DNA of 64,000 nt from Trachythela sp. YZ-2020 (lineage: Eukaryota > Cnidaria > Anthozoa > Malacalcyonacea > Clavulariidae). The position numbers and the translations under genes are program-made. Under the pieces are notes generated by a model. The model was not told where the DNA came from, did no database searches, and saw only the letters and a program-made list of their open reading frames with translations. Location of the stretch: assembly GCA_016169945.1 (NCBI GenBank), contig JADLSH010000073.1, forward strand, positions 992,001 through 1,056,000, written 5' to 3'. Below, piece by piece: positions 10,985-21,649 of this stretch (position 1 is the first letter of the stretch; each line of letters begins with the position of its first letter).

Positions 10985-11420
10985 ATTGACTTTACGATGT
11001 GTCGAAACCATAACGTACAAAATTGATAAGTACTAAATATAATTAGGCTTTATCTAAATTAAAACCTTGACATAACATCAAACTATAAATGAATAAAAAT
11101 GGAGGTCGCAAAACAGCGCTATATATCTGCAGTAATTGGTGGCTGAAAATCCCTAGACATATTCAAATACTTCATGTAAATAAAAAATAGATTTTAAATA
11201 ATATTTCATTCAGACGCTTCTCTCGTGTTCTCCTAACATTCACCTCGTGCACTATAACACCATAATGCACGCGACTCGTTTTCTATTTCTTTTGTAAAAC
11301 AAGAAGAAGATATAAGCACAGTAAACAATTTTGTGCAAAGATCAATATTGATATTCCTCTAACATGTAATCAGCGACGTCACTGGCAAGCTTTTCAATGT
11401 TTTCATTGCTTGGTAACAAC
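10985..11420. mobile_element. Crypton-family repeat fragment
   Basis: From about 11220 the sequence runs CTCGTGTTCTCCTAACATTC, CACCATAATGCACGCGACTCG, ATATAAGCACAGTAAACAATTTTG and TTTTCATTGCTTGG. This closely parallels 23530-23712. It is a partial copy of the element family described at 21-24.6 kb. No coding sequence is present and the boundaries are approximate. Confidence 0.5.
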
Positions 11421-12094
11421 TCAGAAGAGATTGGGTGAGCATACCGACATGCAACACACCCAGGGGCGGTTAATTATATATTATCGATTTCTCGGCCTGC
11501 CCCGTCATTGTTCGACTGTTTCTCGCTGCGTTCCATCTCCAAGTTACTCCAAATATTTTTTAAATGGCGAATTTTCACCGGTTATTAATGGCATAAAAAT
11601 CGAAGAAATGTTCGCTGAATGCATTAGCCCTGCATTGATAGAAGTGCATACTAATTGTGTTTTCAAGTAAGATGATTTCAAGTAAGAAGAAAAGAGATAC
11701 CAAGCCGGTCTTGCAATGTTTATGTGGAGAAGATCATCAAACCTAGAGTTGATATTCAAAGTTGAGCATGAACCAGACAATGTTCGAGACACAAATATCA
11801 TTATCTGGCGAGTTGGTTCCTGGCGAGTTGATTCCTGCCATCGACTATCGATCTGGATTACTGCTACATACATGAATTAGAGGAAAGAATGCTAAGGCGG
11901 CTATATGCAAAATATTCTGCTTAATTTATTTAAAGAGAACATTTGAAACTTTCATCCATTTATTGCTGGCAAGAAAGAAATTATGCCAGGTATAGCTTTA
12001 ACCACCATGGTTAGTTACTAAAAGCCTTTCACATACATGGATATCAAACTAGCAAGTAATAAATTGCACATTGTACCCCTGGTACAATATTAAC
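11421..12094. other. Unassigned intronic stretch
   Basis: Overlapping ORFs on opposite strands around 11410-11873 show no domain I recognise, and no splice-compatible exon for the receptor was found. Nothing else is supported. Confidence 0.35.
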
Positions 12095-12097
12095 TAA

Positions 12098-12934
12098 GGG
12101 ACTGTTCATTATTTATGAGGGGGGGGGGGGTGCCAGAATTTTAAAAATGGTTTCTGGGGGTGAGCCAACATAATTATAAATTAGGAAAGGGGTAGGCAAA
12201 CCCAAATTTTAAATTTCACTTGTCTCGCAATTTATCAGTACATCAAAATGGCTGAAAATACCATTTCAGAGGGACTAGATTTCAAAATGGGAGCATGTCC
12301 CCAGACTTCCTTGTTGGGTGGTACCTTATGCGCCACATACACTGATTACCTTCTGTTTTGGTCACCCTACATCCTATGCCTCTGGTATCACAGCAATAGT
12401 TTTATCATAATATTATGTCAATATAGCATTTAAATGGCTTAATTAATGCAGCTGCAACTGTAACAGGGGGGGGGAATGAATTTGTGTCCAATGATAAGGG
12501 ATGTGGTGCAAAAACTAAACCATTGTTGTTGAGTGGGTCAAGATAATAGTTTAGTTTTATGTTTATTGTGTTTACCACTCTGAGGTGGACAGAATGCCTT
12601 AACAGGTTTTGCAACCCAATTGACAAAGGTTCCGAGGGTGAGTTAGTCAAGGTTAATCCCTAAGGGTTAGTTTTTAGTGAGGGAGGAAAACCGGAATACA
12701 AAAAAACCCTCGAAGCACAGAACAGAACCAACCAATCTCAGCTTGCAGGTAGGTTATCAAAGACACTGGCATAACATGAGTAAATCTGTGCCCTCGACAT
12801 GCTGTATAGCCGGCTTAACCCAGAGGAAAGGGGCAGTGTGCTAATCGCATCTTCCACCCATTAACCCATACTTCCCAAAATAGATACTATCAATCAATTA
12901 CTGGCCCACCCCCTTCTAAATAATGAACGGTCCC
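12098..12934. mobile_element. PIF/Harbinger-like MITE with TAA target duplication
   Basis: The terminal repeats GGGACTGTTCATTATTTA and TAAATAATGAACGGTCCC are flanked by TAA at 12095-12097 and 12935-12937. A TWA duplication and GGG-starting ends fit PIF/Harbinger. It is non-autonomous. A SINE-like module in reverse orientation (12659-12725) lies inside it. Confidence 0.8.
12659..12760 (-). repeat. SINE-like module with 'CCGGTTTTCCTCCCTCAC' core
   Basis: The reverse complement reads TGCTTCGAGGG ... ATTCCGGTTTTCCTCCCTCA ... ACTAACCCTTAGGG, matching 58590-58665 closely. The same core occurs at 60374-60400. Nested inside the Harbinger-like MITE. Confidence 0.6.
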
Positions 12935-13599
12935 TAAGTTCCACATAAAATTGTTGCAGTACTTAATCCATACTTATATAATCGATACTATACTGTATCT
13001 ATGTAGATTGCAGATAGTCTTTTTAGTACTGTACAACTGACAAGTAAAATCAATTGACTATTATGCCAATGTAAGTATTTTCTAAATTAAACTACACCCA
13101 GGGCAAAAGGTTGAACAAACTTTTTTATATCCTAAGATGTAAGGAGAATGCTAGCCACATAAATGTTTGAAGTGGTTTTCTCTACTTCGTTTGCACAACT
13201 AAACATTAAATAATGCATTTACAATAAATATACACAGACAATTGGTTTAAAAAATGGTTTCATTCCACCAATATGCATGGATTAAGCATATGGCAAAAGA
13301 TACGAAAATGGTGCTTTTACTGTATGCCGCTCATTTTCATTCCACCAATACACGATAACATAAGGTGGATTAAGGGAGAAAGTTACCTTGATTTGTACCC
13401 TTGTGAAAGATGCAGCTTTTGAATGATGTTAGTATTGATGTCAATGTGATCGAGTACACCTGTTACTTGCAGTAGGCTATGTGTTAAGAGACAAAGTTGT
13501 AACTGCATGGGACTGGAAAAGCCCAAATGAACAGGACTTTACCTGGTTAATGATTGTGTTGTGAGTGTGTACATGTTGTATGTGGTCATATATTAGAAA

Positions 13600-15890
13600 G
13601 TTTAAGATCTACGACGTGGCAACTCGACGACAAAAAGTATGAATAATTTGTGGTCCCAGGGGTATCCTCAACAGTGTTGTCATTCTCAACACAATGTTAA
13701 ACTTGGCATTTTCGCGTCTTTCAAGCAAATGAAAGCTTGTTGCGACGTTGGAAGCATTACAGTCGAGCCTATACCAGACACCGCTGTTTGTAAGGCTATT
13801 TGAGAAAGCTTCAAACATTGGTGGTGTTGAAGGTTCCCTGAATATTCTGATTAGATTCCATAACAGAGTTGGATTTACCAGAATTGGTTTGTCTTCTATT
13901 TATCACAAGTTTTGCTAAACTGTCAGACAATATCAGACCAGAATGGGTTTCTTCTGCATCTTCAAATGTTGCAAACATTTTCTGTATACAATATTTACCT
14001 GCGATCTCAGACGGGAATCTATATTGAGGGCATAAAACAACAGAATAAATGAAGGATACAAAGAGCATATTTAATTTTTTATGATAACATAATTATCCTG
14101 AATCTTATTTCAAATTTATAATGCCTAGTCTAATTGCTTTATACATAAAAAGGGCATGGTATAGACATGCATATGAACATGACAGCACATCCAACACCCA
14201 TATTTTTTCCAATCATGTATTTAAAACCATGTAATAATAATTCAATACTGTATATATGTTGCCATATTGATACGCTGTAACCATATACTGTACTTTCAAA
14301 TACTGTACTGTCTGTATTACAGTACATACAACAATGATGGGCATTTTTTAAATATATTGTATAACAAACATCAGGTGGGAATAGATATAAGAACATAGGA
14401 CACAAAACACAAAATATTGCAACATATTGCAACAAGTACACATTTTAACCCATTAGAAGCATTCCGCAAGCTCTAAAATTTTGATCCCTATTTTTACTAT
14501 CAGATTGCTTTATCACCATACAATTTTACTGTTTATAATGGGCTGACCATTTAACTTTTGAAGGATAGGTTGGGGATTTGGTTTCTGTGTAAGAATTTTC
14601 TTATTTTCCTGTGATACTGCAAGAGTAAATTTTGCAAACAATTGTGTGTTACATCATGTTATCATTCTCCTTCGCAGGATATTTTTGCCCAGTAGGCTGT
14701 GTAGGAATGTTTTAAAACCACCCACCATCCCACCTCAATAGTTAAATGGTTGGCCCCCAGAGAAAGGCCAGAGGAGGTGCATCCATGATAAAGAAATCTA
14801 ATAACTGTGATTGATAATTAAACTTACTTGACAAGAAAATGTTCGAAGAAGTGCTACATTTAAGATGTTTGGCACCATCAGACCAGAAACAGTTCTTCTC
14901 ACTAAATTCAAGCCATTGATAAACAGAAGACAAACTTTGACCATACTTTGTCCAGATAAGTTTTGGCAATCGATATAAACTCTATGAAAGCCTTATCTTC
15001 CTCAAAAGTCCATTTATGACTGGGGACTTCTTTGTATGTGTCAACTTGATCCTCCTGCTAGGAAACTACAGAACAACAGTAGCTTCATTAAGTAAATTGT
15101 ATAAAAATGTATATTATAATTTAATTTACTCCTACTGCATATAAACTGTATACTTATGTATCAGTCAATTTTAGTATTGCCCATCCCCCCCGGGCATTTG
15201 CAAACTTTCTTTGCGCAGGGAGCCGGCATTAGTACTTGCAAAATTTCCCCGGGGCCGGGCATTTGTTAACCGGCGGGGCATTTGTCTCTCTTTCCAGAAA
15301 TGATTGTGGTTACTGCAGCACCTGCAGCGAACATGTGCGCGGAAATGAATATGGATGAAAGTATTTCTGTCATACACACAAACAAATAGAACTTGTGAAG
15401 CAAAACTTGCTCGTCTTTACAAGGCTTAAAATGTCATTTAATTAAGAATGTAAAACTTTATCTCATGATCTGACGAAATTTATGTTTTGGTGTGCCCTGG
15501 GGCCGGGGCCAGGCATTTGTCATTATTTATTTGCCCCGCAGTGGGGTATTGTTGCGCTTTTTCGGCCCAACCCCAGTGCCAATGACCGGGGGGATGGACA
15601 ATGCTAGAATTGACTGATGCATTACTGTAATACTGCTAGTTTAGACAGTACTTTAGAGTGGTTTGTGAAATTTTCATACTTTACCTTTGGTGTTGTCCCT
15701 GGACTAGTTAACTCTGAAACAAAGCTCGGCTGGAAGTTGAATTCTCCATACGAGAAAGTCTTCGTGTTTTTTTGCTAGGTTACCCGGTGTATCACCTTTA
15801 GGACTAACTAACAGCTTGGCAGTGTCAATTTCTTCATCAACAATGACAACATCGCCATTATTAGATTGCATTTGCTCCAAAATGCTCGAT
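13600..15890 (-). pseudogene. Degenerate gene fragments, possibly Myb/SANT-like DNA-binding protein
   Basis: On the minus strand there are short coding-looking pieces in several frames. 'VPSHKWTFEEDKAFIEFI' lies near 15010-15040, then 'FWSDGAKHLKCSTSSN' near 14850-14890 in another frame. This spacing resembles a Myb/SANT-like domain (tryptophans in 'KW' and 'FWSDGAKHL'). Further pieces lie at 13811-14000 ('SEIAGKYCIQKMFATFED') and 15700-15890 ('SPKGDTPGNLAKKHEDFLVW'). Frame changes and a MITE at 15162-15616 split it. It lies in a receptor intron on the opposite strand. I read it as a decayed gene or transposon-encoded protein; identity is uncertain. Confidence 0.35.
15162..15616. mobile_element. 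MITE with CAGTCAATT termini
   Basis: The left end CAGTCAATTTTAGTATTGCC is matched by the right end, whose reverse complement is CAGTCAATTCTAGCATTGTC; both continue into CCATCCCCCC. The flanks are ATGTAT and ATGCAT, a possible 6-bp duplication with one mismatch. The interior is rich in GGGGCCGGGCATTTG repeats. Superfamily is not certain. Confidence 0.65.
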
Positions 15891-16439
15891 TTCTATAAAA
15901 AAAATAGACAAATAGAGTAAGCATAGTCAAATTTAAGCCTATCGAATCTCAAAGGTAACGTTTAACTTAAAAAAATGGTAATATATATGTATATGTTCCA
16001 CAATAATAAAAAAATAGTGGTTCATATAGCGATTTTCGTCGGGCTATTCTGATTACCACGCGGTCTATTCCCGCCATCGGCGACAAAATATAGCAAAAGT
16101 AGCCCATTTTCAAACCACGATTACTCGTCGATTTGAGGAGATAATCTTTGTTTTAAAGTATCAATAGAAAGAGCAAGTCTTTCTCAATTCAATGCTGTGG
16201 TTTGTATTACTTTTTCTTGTGACAGAAATTATTACCTCATGCATATTTTAAAGCTATATGTGCCCTGACCCGTATAACAAGGGTTAATACAGTGCGTGAT
16301 TAGCATAACTAAAACAAGCTAAATAAATCAAACAAGACAAAACTCGTTAAATTAGATTTATTGATAAAACAATTATTGAAACATACCTTCAAAATACGAC
16401 AAATTCCAAGCTAAAACTTGCAATATTTCAATGCATTCT

Positions 16440-17163
16440 GGTATACTCGCCATTCCTCCTATGCATGGTAACAACTACAAGCTTGCATGAATTCTGGCGG
16501 GCGAAAGAGCGAAAAAAGTGCAACTCAACAAAAATTCTAGATGACAAGGCGCACAAACTGTTTAGAAATTTACAAAAATAGCCCACAATAATAAACAGAT
16601 TGATTTGTCGTTGTTCGCCGGCTTCACTTTTGCCCTAGATTCAGCATAAAGGTTTTCGTCAATCTGCTCTGTAGTCAATATTGTCATTGGCAGTCAAGTT
16701 GCTAAATATATTTTTGATCTGGAACCAAATATATTTTGTTAGAGTACTATTTGAATCAATTTTTTGTGGGTTTTTTTGCTGTTCGTTGTTGGTTGAAAAA
16801 TATTTTCTGTCAAGAAATGCATAAAATTTTGTAATCATGTAGTGCTATCAAAATCGATCAATGATAATCTGGCTAATTTTTATTTCTTGCACATAAGTTT
16901 ATGTACCTTTGAATATCAAAATAGCACAGTTTTATTCCGCTTTTTGTCGTCGTTGAATGCGAACGTTCAAGCAAAAAAAATAATTCAGACTCAGAAACAG
17001 CCACGGATCTTACTTCGCCGTTCTTGTTCCGTTGTCATCTATTGGAAGGCATCGAAGCGAGAAAAATTTAAAAACAAAATCAGTGCCGGCAGTGCATTAT
17101 TGCGTCATAATGCACGCGCATTGGCAATTAAATTGAGTGTTATATGCCACTTATATTATAATA
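16440..17163. mobile_element. Non-autonomous Crypton-family element
   Basis: Collinear with 23690-24600. Shared blocks are ACTACAAGCTTG-ATTCTGG, GCAACTCAACAAAAATT, CAAGAAATGCATAAA and the end block TAATGCACGCGCATTGGC ... CACTTATATTATA. Only short random ORFs are present, so it is mobilised in trans if at all. It lies directly before the SRCR exon, whose acceptor starts a few bases after the element's end. Confidence 0.6.
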
Positions 17164-17177
17164 ATTTTCTGTTTTAG

Positions 17178-17474
17178 TGCCCAAAATTGGATTAACACGT
17201 GCAAACGAAGGTTTCGTCAACGTTTACGATGGCTCAATTTGGAGAAAAGTTAATGAAGAAAATTGGGATAAAAACCGTGAAAAAATGCTGTGTCTGCACT
17301 TGGGATTTAGTGAGACTGAGGGGAATTATACTAGTAGTAGGGAGATTGGGGAAAATGTGAATATTGCAACTGGGGACTTGATATGTTATAACACACAGCC
17401 AAATGGAACGTCCTGTTGTGTCCATCTTCGACCTTCTAAAGCCATTTCGAATTTGAAAGTGCCATATGTAACAT
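17178..17474 (+). CDS. Receptor exon C: SRCR-like domain
   Basis: The acceptor is gttttag and the donor is T|GTAAGT; the exon is phase 1 to phase 1 with 98 complete codons. The product runs from 'VPKIGLTRANEGFVNVYDGS' through 'WRKVNEENWDKNREKMLCLHLGF' to 'LKVPYVTC'. This follows the scavenger-receptor cysteine-rich pattern: G-x-V-x-V-Y, W-x-x-V, W-x(5)-A/K-x-x-x-C-x-x-L-G-F. The first tryptophan and the C-x-L-G-F block are kept. Some usual cysteines are absent or shifted (a CC pair in 'GTSCCVHL'), so it is a divergent member. SRCR domains act in ligand binding in innate immune receptors (established knowledge). Confidence 0.72.
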
Positions 17475-17766
17475 GTAAGTACAGTATGGCCTACAAGTAG
17501 CGGGACTATGACTATGTTTGAGGTCAAATTTACCATGAATATAATTGCAGTTTTTCATTATTCCCTGATAATGGTTTAAATAATTTATAGAGTTGAAACA
17601 TTGTATATATAGGTATTAGCACAATGTACCTTAAAAATGTGAGACACATGATTCTGGTCCTGAGATTATTACCTCGTCACAAATTTCGCCAAGATATTGC
17701 GCAGATTTTGCAGCCAGAGTAAATACCGCTGTAGGCGTTAATTTATTTTCTCTATTTTTACTGTAG

Positions 17767-18044
17767 GCAAGATATGTGATAAACCGTTACTCATAAACGT
17801 AAGCGCCTTTCCAGACTCAATATTTTCTGGCAGTGGTTCTAGTAATTACCAAAATGTAAGGTTCACTGAAGGTGGCTGGTGTGCATCGAAGTCTGGCTCA
17901 TATCTTCTGCTCGATCTTCAAAAAGAATATCACATAACACAGGTTGTGGTTATGGGTGATAAAGAACAAAGAAAGTGGAGTGGCTCGTACTCATTGACAT
18001 ACAGTCATGATAGAGTTTTGGTGGATAGTAGTAGTGCAGTACAG
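17767..18044 (+). CDS. Receptor exon D: discoidin / F5/8 type C domain, first part
   Basis: The acceptor is tactgtag and the donor is CAG|GTATTT. It enters in phase 1 (finishing the Cys codon of exon C) and leaves in phase 0. Residues run 'CDKPLLINVSAFPDSIF' with the family's start cysteine and N-terminal 'S.FPDSIFSGS' segment. Then come 'GGWCASKSGSYLLLDLQKEY', matching the 'W.a....QyLqvDL' core, and 'ITQVVVMGD', matching 'i.gVatqG'. The domain is completed by the exon at 18920. Discoidin domains bind carbohydrates or phospholipids. Confidence 0.88.
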
Positions 18045-18331
18045 GTATTTGTATAGTAATTAAGGTCTATCTATTCGCTCACACGTGTCAGCTTTGTTTA
18101 CATTTTTGTATCCAAAATAATGAACTTTATGAACGAAGTGGTGACAAGTAGATATATTTTCATGCTTCTAGAGTAAAATATATTGTCAAGGTAACTTTCA
18201 CAAAAGCATAGAACAGGCTGCTAAGGAGATTGAGAATGTAGTTAAACTGTCTATATTACGGGTTGAAGACTCCAATGTACGCACTCGCAGAACGGACTGT
18301 ATAGTGCATCTTGAAAACCTATGCTCCAGGC

Positions 18332-18768
18332 CACGGGTCATCCTAAGGCCGCCCATTTTCCAAAATGGGCAGTTCGAACTGTAAAATGGGTAAGTTCTAA
18401 AATCTAAAATGGGCAGTTCTAAAAATTGAGTTTTGGAGAGAACATGTTTAATTCACAAACCCGAAAAATATCTATACATTCAATATTTCATATATTTCGA
18501 ACGTGCGGTGCCATTGTCGAAGTTCTTATTGTATTTTTCAGGTAGTTTTACACAACAGTCAACCGCCGTATTTCATATATTGTTTGAATTGGTCATTATG
18601 ATCATTATTATATACTTTCAAATACTTTTTACATTTTAACAAATTCCTAATCATTTCTATCTTTGGGATAACCCTGTCACAGTACTTGAAGCCAGGCTAG
18701 CCAGGCTAGCCAGGCTAGCCAGCTCCCCCCTCCCACGCAGTTCTAAATTTTTCTTAGGATGACCCCTG
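18332..18768. mobile_element. hAT-like MITE in the discoidin intron
   Basis: The terminal repeats are CACGGGTCATCCTAAG and CTTAGGATGACCCCTG (one mismatch). Flanking 8-mers CTCCAGGC (18324-18331) and CTTCAGGC (18769-18776) differ at one base. CA-ends plus an 8-bp duplication fit hAT. It contains 'AAAATGGGCAGTTC' repeats, related to a fragment at 48560-48610, and a short (CCAGGCTAG)n run near 18690-18720. It splits the intron between the two discoidin exons. Confidence 0.72.
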
Positions 18769-18919
18769 CTTCAGGCTGAGCTTCAAAACCTAATTCTAAG
18801 CCCGCGCGAAGACATCTTATAAGTTATCCTAGACATGCCCAAGCCATGTTATCCAATATCATATACTTATACTTAAAAGTGGTTAGAAAATGGGACCCAT
18901 TCTTATCTCTTACATCCAG

Positions 18920-19046
18920 ATAACAGGAAACCAGAACGGCTATCAAGCATCGACTACGATCATTGATATTTATAATGTGAGGCATATAAAGATACAATCA
19001 ACTGGAAATAAAGACTTTTGTCTTAGAATTGAACTTTGTGGAGAAG
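18920..19046 (+). CDS. Receptor exon E: discoidin domain, last part
   Basis: The acceptor is tacatccag and the donor is GAAG|GTAAGT; phase 0 to phase 1. 'ITGNQNGYQASTTIIDIYNV' fits the 'F.GN......v.n.f..p' stretch. 'RHIKIQSTG' and 'FCLRIELCGE' fit the closing 'aryiRi.P ... i.lRvEl.GC' strand, including the terminal cysteine. Joined to exon D it gives one complete F5/8C domain of typical length (about 135 residues). Confidence 0.87.
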
Positions 19047-19413
19047 GTAAGTTTACATTTTTGGAAGCTCATATCTATAGAGGTTTTGCACCACCCCATG
19101 ACTAAATTCTAAAATCTTTAACGTGCAACCTATAAAACTGGCTGTTCAACATGTTCAACATGTTCGTATGCCATTATAACAAGTATTCAAAACAAATTTC
19201 AAGTCGATACAGTTACAGTTATTCCCTCGCGAGTTAAGAAGGTTTGAAATATTCATATTGCTGGCAACAGTATTCTTTTCAAATGCCGTTAAAAGCTACG
19301 TTTTCAAACGTAACGCAAAAAACTCAATTTGCTCTGCTCTAAAATAGATAAACATGACGTAGTTTTCAATAAAAGATTACCTCTATAAATTTACTTTCTA
19401 CACTTTTTAATAG

Positions 19414-19626
19414 CGGAATATATGCGCGGTGATAATGAAACTACAGAGCAATCCTGTGATGAGAAAATCCGTATGGATCTCCTAATACCATTGGCAATTT
19501 TGGTGTTATGTTTCCTGCTATCACTTGGTGTAAACATATACCAATGTCGTCTTCTTCAAAATAACAAAAGAGAGGCAAGCCATAAACCCCAGACATTAAA
19601 CCACACTAACCAAAAAGAGAAAAATG
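19414..19626 (+). CDS. Receptor exon F: juxtamembrane and transmembrane segment
   Basis: The acceptor is ttttaatag and the donor is AATG|GTAATT; phase 1 to phase 1. A short polar stalk (EYMRGDNETTEQSCDEKIR, with the sequon NET) is followed by one clear hydrophobic helix, 'LLIPLAILVLCFLLSLGVNI' (about 19476-19538). Then comes a basic, cytoplasm-facing stretch with 'CRLLQNNKREASHK'. One helix with positive residues after it indicates a type I topology. Confidence 0.85.
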
Positions 19627-20068
19627 GTAATTATTTAATATTTTACCTGATATACTAATTTAACTTTATAGTCTATTTGTACTGGATGTCTCTATCATAT
19701 CGAAACTCGTCTCGCTAGAGGTCCATAAGAGCTACCTGATTGGTTGCATGTGTATTATTATATGCAGGAAGAAACAATAGAGTATACTTGGAGAAAACTT
19801 GAGGTATTTGGTAGATCCAAACTGGAAGCACAACACGGGCGCGAATGTTTTATACAGCTTGTGAAACGCGTAATATTCTATATAGCTGTGTTTTTAAGTA
19901 ATTATTCAAAAAACGAAGTGGTTTTAATAGGCGATCGAGGGAAAAGTTTATATAAATCAGGAGAATGCTCTATAAACACTGATATTTTTTAATTTTTGTC
20001 ATGAATTATTATAACGAGAGTTAGAATACTTGTACCAGATTTGTAACTACATTCTCTTTCTCCAACAG

Positions 20069-20361
20069 ATTTAATTCTAGAACCTCTAAATAACAATAAA
20101 TCGATGAAGGGCGTCCAATCGGCTCCGAAAGATTCGTTCGTGGATAACGACACCGAATATGATGATGATGACTATGTAATAAACTGTATTGAACGAAACG
20201 AGGCTGAATCTACACCAGATATTTCTACAGGACAGGACTCTTCGACCTACATGTCCTTGAAACGCGACAGAGAAGCTTCTAACTTTTATGAACCACTTCA
20301 AACCCTCAGCACGAGTGCTGATGTACACAATACGAATGTGGATGATGACGAGACAGTGTAA
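20069..20361 (+). CDS. Receptor exon G: cytoplasmic tail with ITAM-like motif and stop
   Basis: The acceptor is ctccaacag; phase 1 in, TAA stop at 20359-20361. The tail is acidic and rich in Ser/Thr and has four notable tyrosines: EYDDDD, DYVINC, TYMSL and FYEPL. YMSL and YEPL are separated by nine residues (codons 20248-20298), matching the ITAM pattern YxxL-x(6-12)-YxxL. 'STYMSL' alone also fits the ITIM pattern (S/I/V/L)xYxx(L/V). The tail therefore probably recruits SH2 proteins after phosphorylation; activating or inhibitory outcome cannot be told from sequence. The phase fits directly to the transmembrane exon. Confidence 0.82.
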
Positions 20362-21195
20362 TACTAAAATCCCAAATTTAATGCTAATTTCAATGGTGCA
20401 GATTGAGATAGAATAAGGCAGTCAGTTTGACCACCAGACAATAATTTGTATATGTTATCAAATAATGGTAAATACAAACTTGGACAAAAGTGGATGTCGG
20501 GATCATAGGAACATTTGTCTTAGCAACTATATTGACGAACACGTTCAATATCTCACGCATACTTTATGGGAGTATTTTATGGAATCATATACTTGATAGA
20601 CAATAGATATACAAAACAATAAGTAACTTCGAAAACAGTAAACACTTTTACATTTGTTTAATCGACGTTTCGGCTGGAGTGTAGTCATCATCAGGAATAC
20701 TAAAATTATCAAGTGCAGGCTATAAAATATACCTGATTGATGTATTCGTGGCGTAATTACCATACATATATAGTTTATCCAAGTATATTGTACTTGAATG
20801 CTGTGGCTTGTATACGGTATTCTATTACGGGGTTAGAAATAGCGGTCTGGTCAGGCGAAAATATTTCAGAAAGTTAATAGTCGAATACAAGAGTTCGGTA
20901 GGGCAAATACATAAATGATTGAAATGCATGTAGGAAGAAAATTGAAGGCCAACTTTGGATTAAGTAACACTCATTTCTTTCACAGCCGAGTGGGACCATC
21001 TTTTTCAGTTCAAAAATAGAAATTGCAAACCATACAATAGATAGTATTTTTTCAGGCCATAATTTATTGTTTAAATTTCGAGCTCTGTTTTATTCTAATA
21101 TAACTTTAAGCGGGTGTGTGTAATCCCTAGTAACGAATAATGTCTAATTTTAGTAAAATTAAGAATTAAAAAACGAGTCGCGTGCCGTTATAAGA
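20362..21195. other. Intergenic stretch after the receptor
   Basis: Downstream of the receptor stop no canonical AATAAA was obvious in the first 150 bp. A fragment of the 'CGACGTTTCGGCTGGAGTG' repeat lies near 20663. Directly before the first palindrome the 27-bp string containing AAAAAACGAGTCGCGTGCC is present twice in tandem (about 21160-21220). No gene is supported. Confidence 0.4.
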
Positions 21196-21212
21196 ATTAA
21201 AAAACGAGTCGC

Positions 21213-21362
21213 GTGCCGTTATGGTGTAATAATGCACGAGGGGTGAATGTTGGGAGAATACGAGAGAAGCTTGTAAAACACGAGGCGTAGCCGAGTGTTT
21301 TACACGCTTCTCGAGTATTCTCCCAACATTCCCCCGAATGCATTATTACACCATAACGGCAC
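21213..21362. repeat. Long palindrome, left of the Crypton gene
   Basis: About 150 bp that read nearly the same on both strands. GTGCCGTTATGGTGTAATAA on the left returns as TTATTACACCATAACGGCAC on the right, with AATGTTGGGAGAATAC mirrored as GTATTCTCCCAACATT. The centre is GAGGCGTAGCCGAGTG. The same palindrome recurs at 23432-23569 on the other side of the gene. Confidence 0.85.
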
Positions 21363-21649
21363 AAGACGAGTTTTTTAATTCTTTTATAATATAAGAAGAA
21401 ATTACAGAACAACAATCAAATTTATTTATTAGATCAATAACAAAATTCTCTTTACATGTTATCTAAGATGTTGCTTAGCAACAAACACTAATCAGTCGAA
21501 TTTTTAACGGGGCGAAATTTCAGAAGGCGCGACAACAACAAAGTCAACAGTGTTTTGGCGAAATTTTGCTTAAAAACTGTTCAAACACATTTAAAATTCG
21601 CCCACAATTACAAAGTAACTCTCAAATATAACATATAATTGTTAAAGAG

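Larger units (their letters stand above)
2974..20361 (+). other. Gene model: multi-domain lectin/SRCR/discoidin receptor with ITAM-like tail
   Basis: Join of seven exons: 2974-3396, 8539-8841, 17178-17474, 17767-18044, 18920-19046, 19414-19626 and 20069-20361. Every junction is GT/AG and every phase matches (1-1, 1-1, 1-1, 1-0, 0-1, 1-1, then stop). The order is lectin-like module, SUEL lectin, SRCR-like, discoidin in two exons, transmembrane helix, tyrosine-bearing tail: a type I membrane receptor. The 5' signal-peptide exon is missing from the model, and extra exons in the 5.1 kb and 8.3 kb introns cannot be excluded. The introns are filled with MITEs, a dead retrotransposon and a Crypton relative. 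Ligand and role are inferred; lectin-plus-ITAM architecture suggests glycan or self/non-self sensing. Confidence 0.75.

Noticed and set aside
19764..19806. Possible extra receptor exon 'EETIEYTWRKLE' between the transmembrane and tail exons
   Set aside because: It has AG/GT borders, but its frame does not match: coming from the transmembrane exon in phase 1 it runs into TGA. The 19626-20069 join is open without it.
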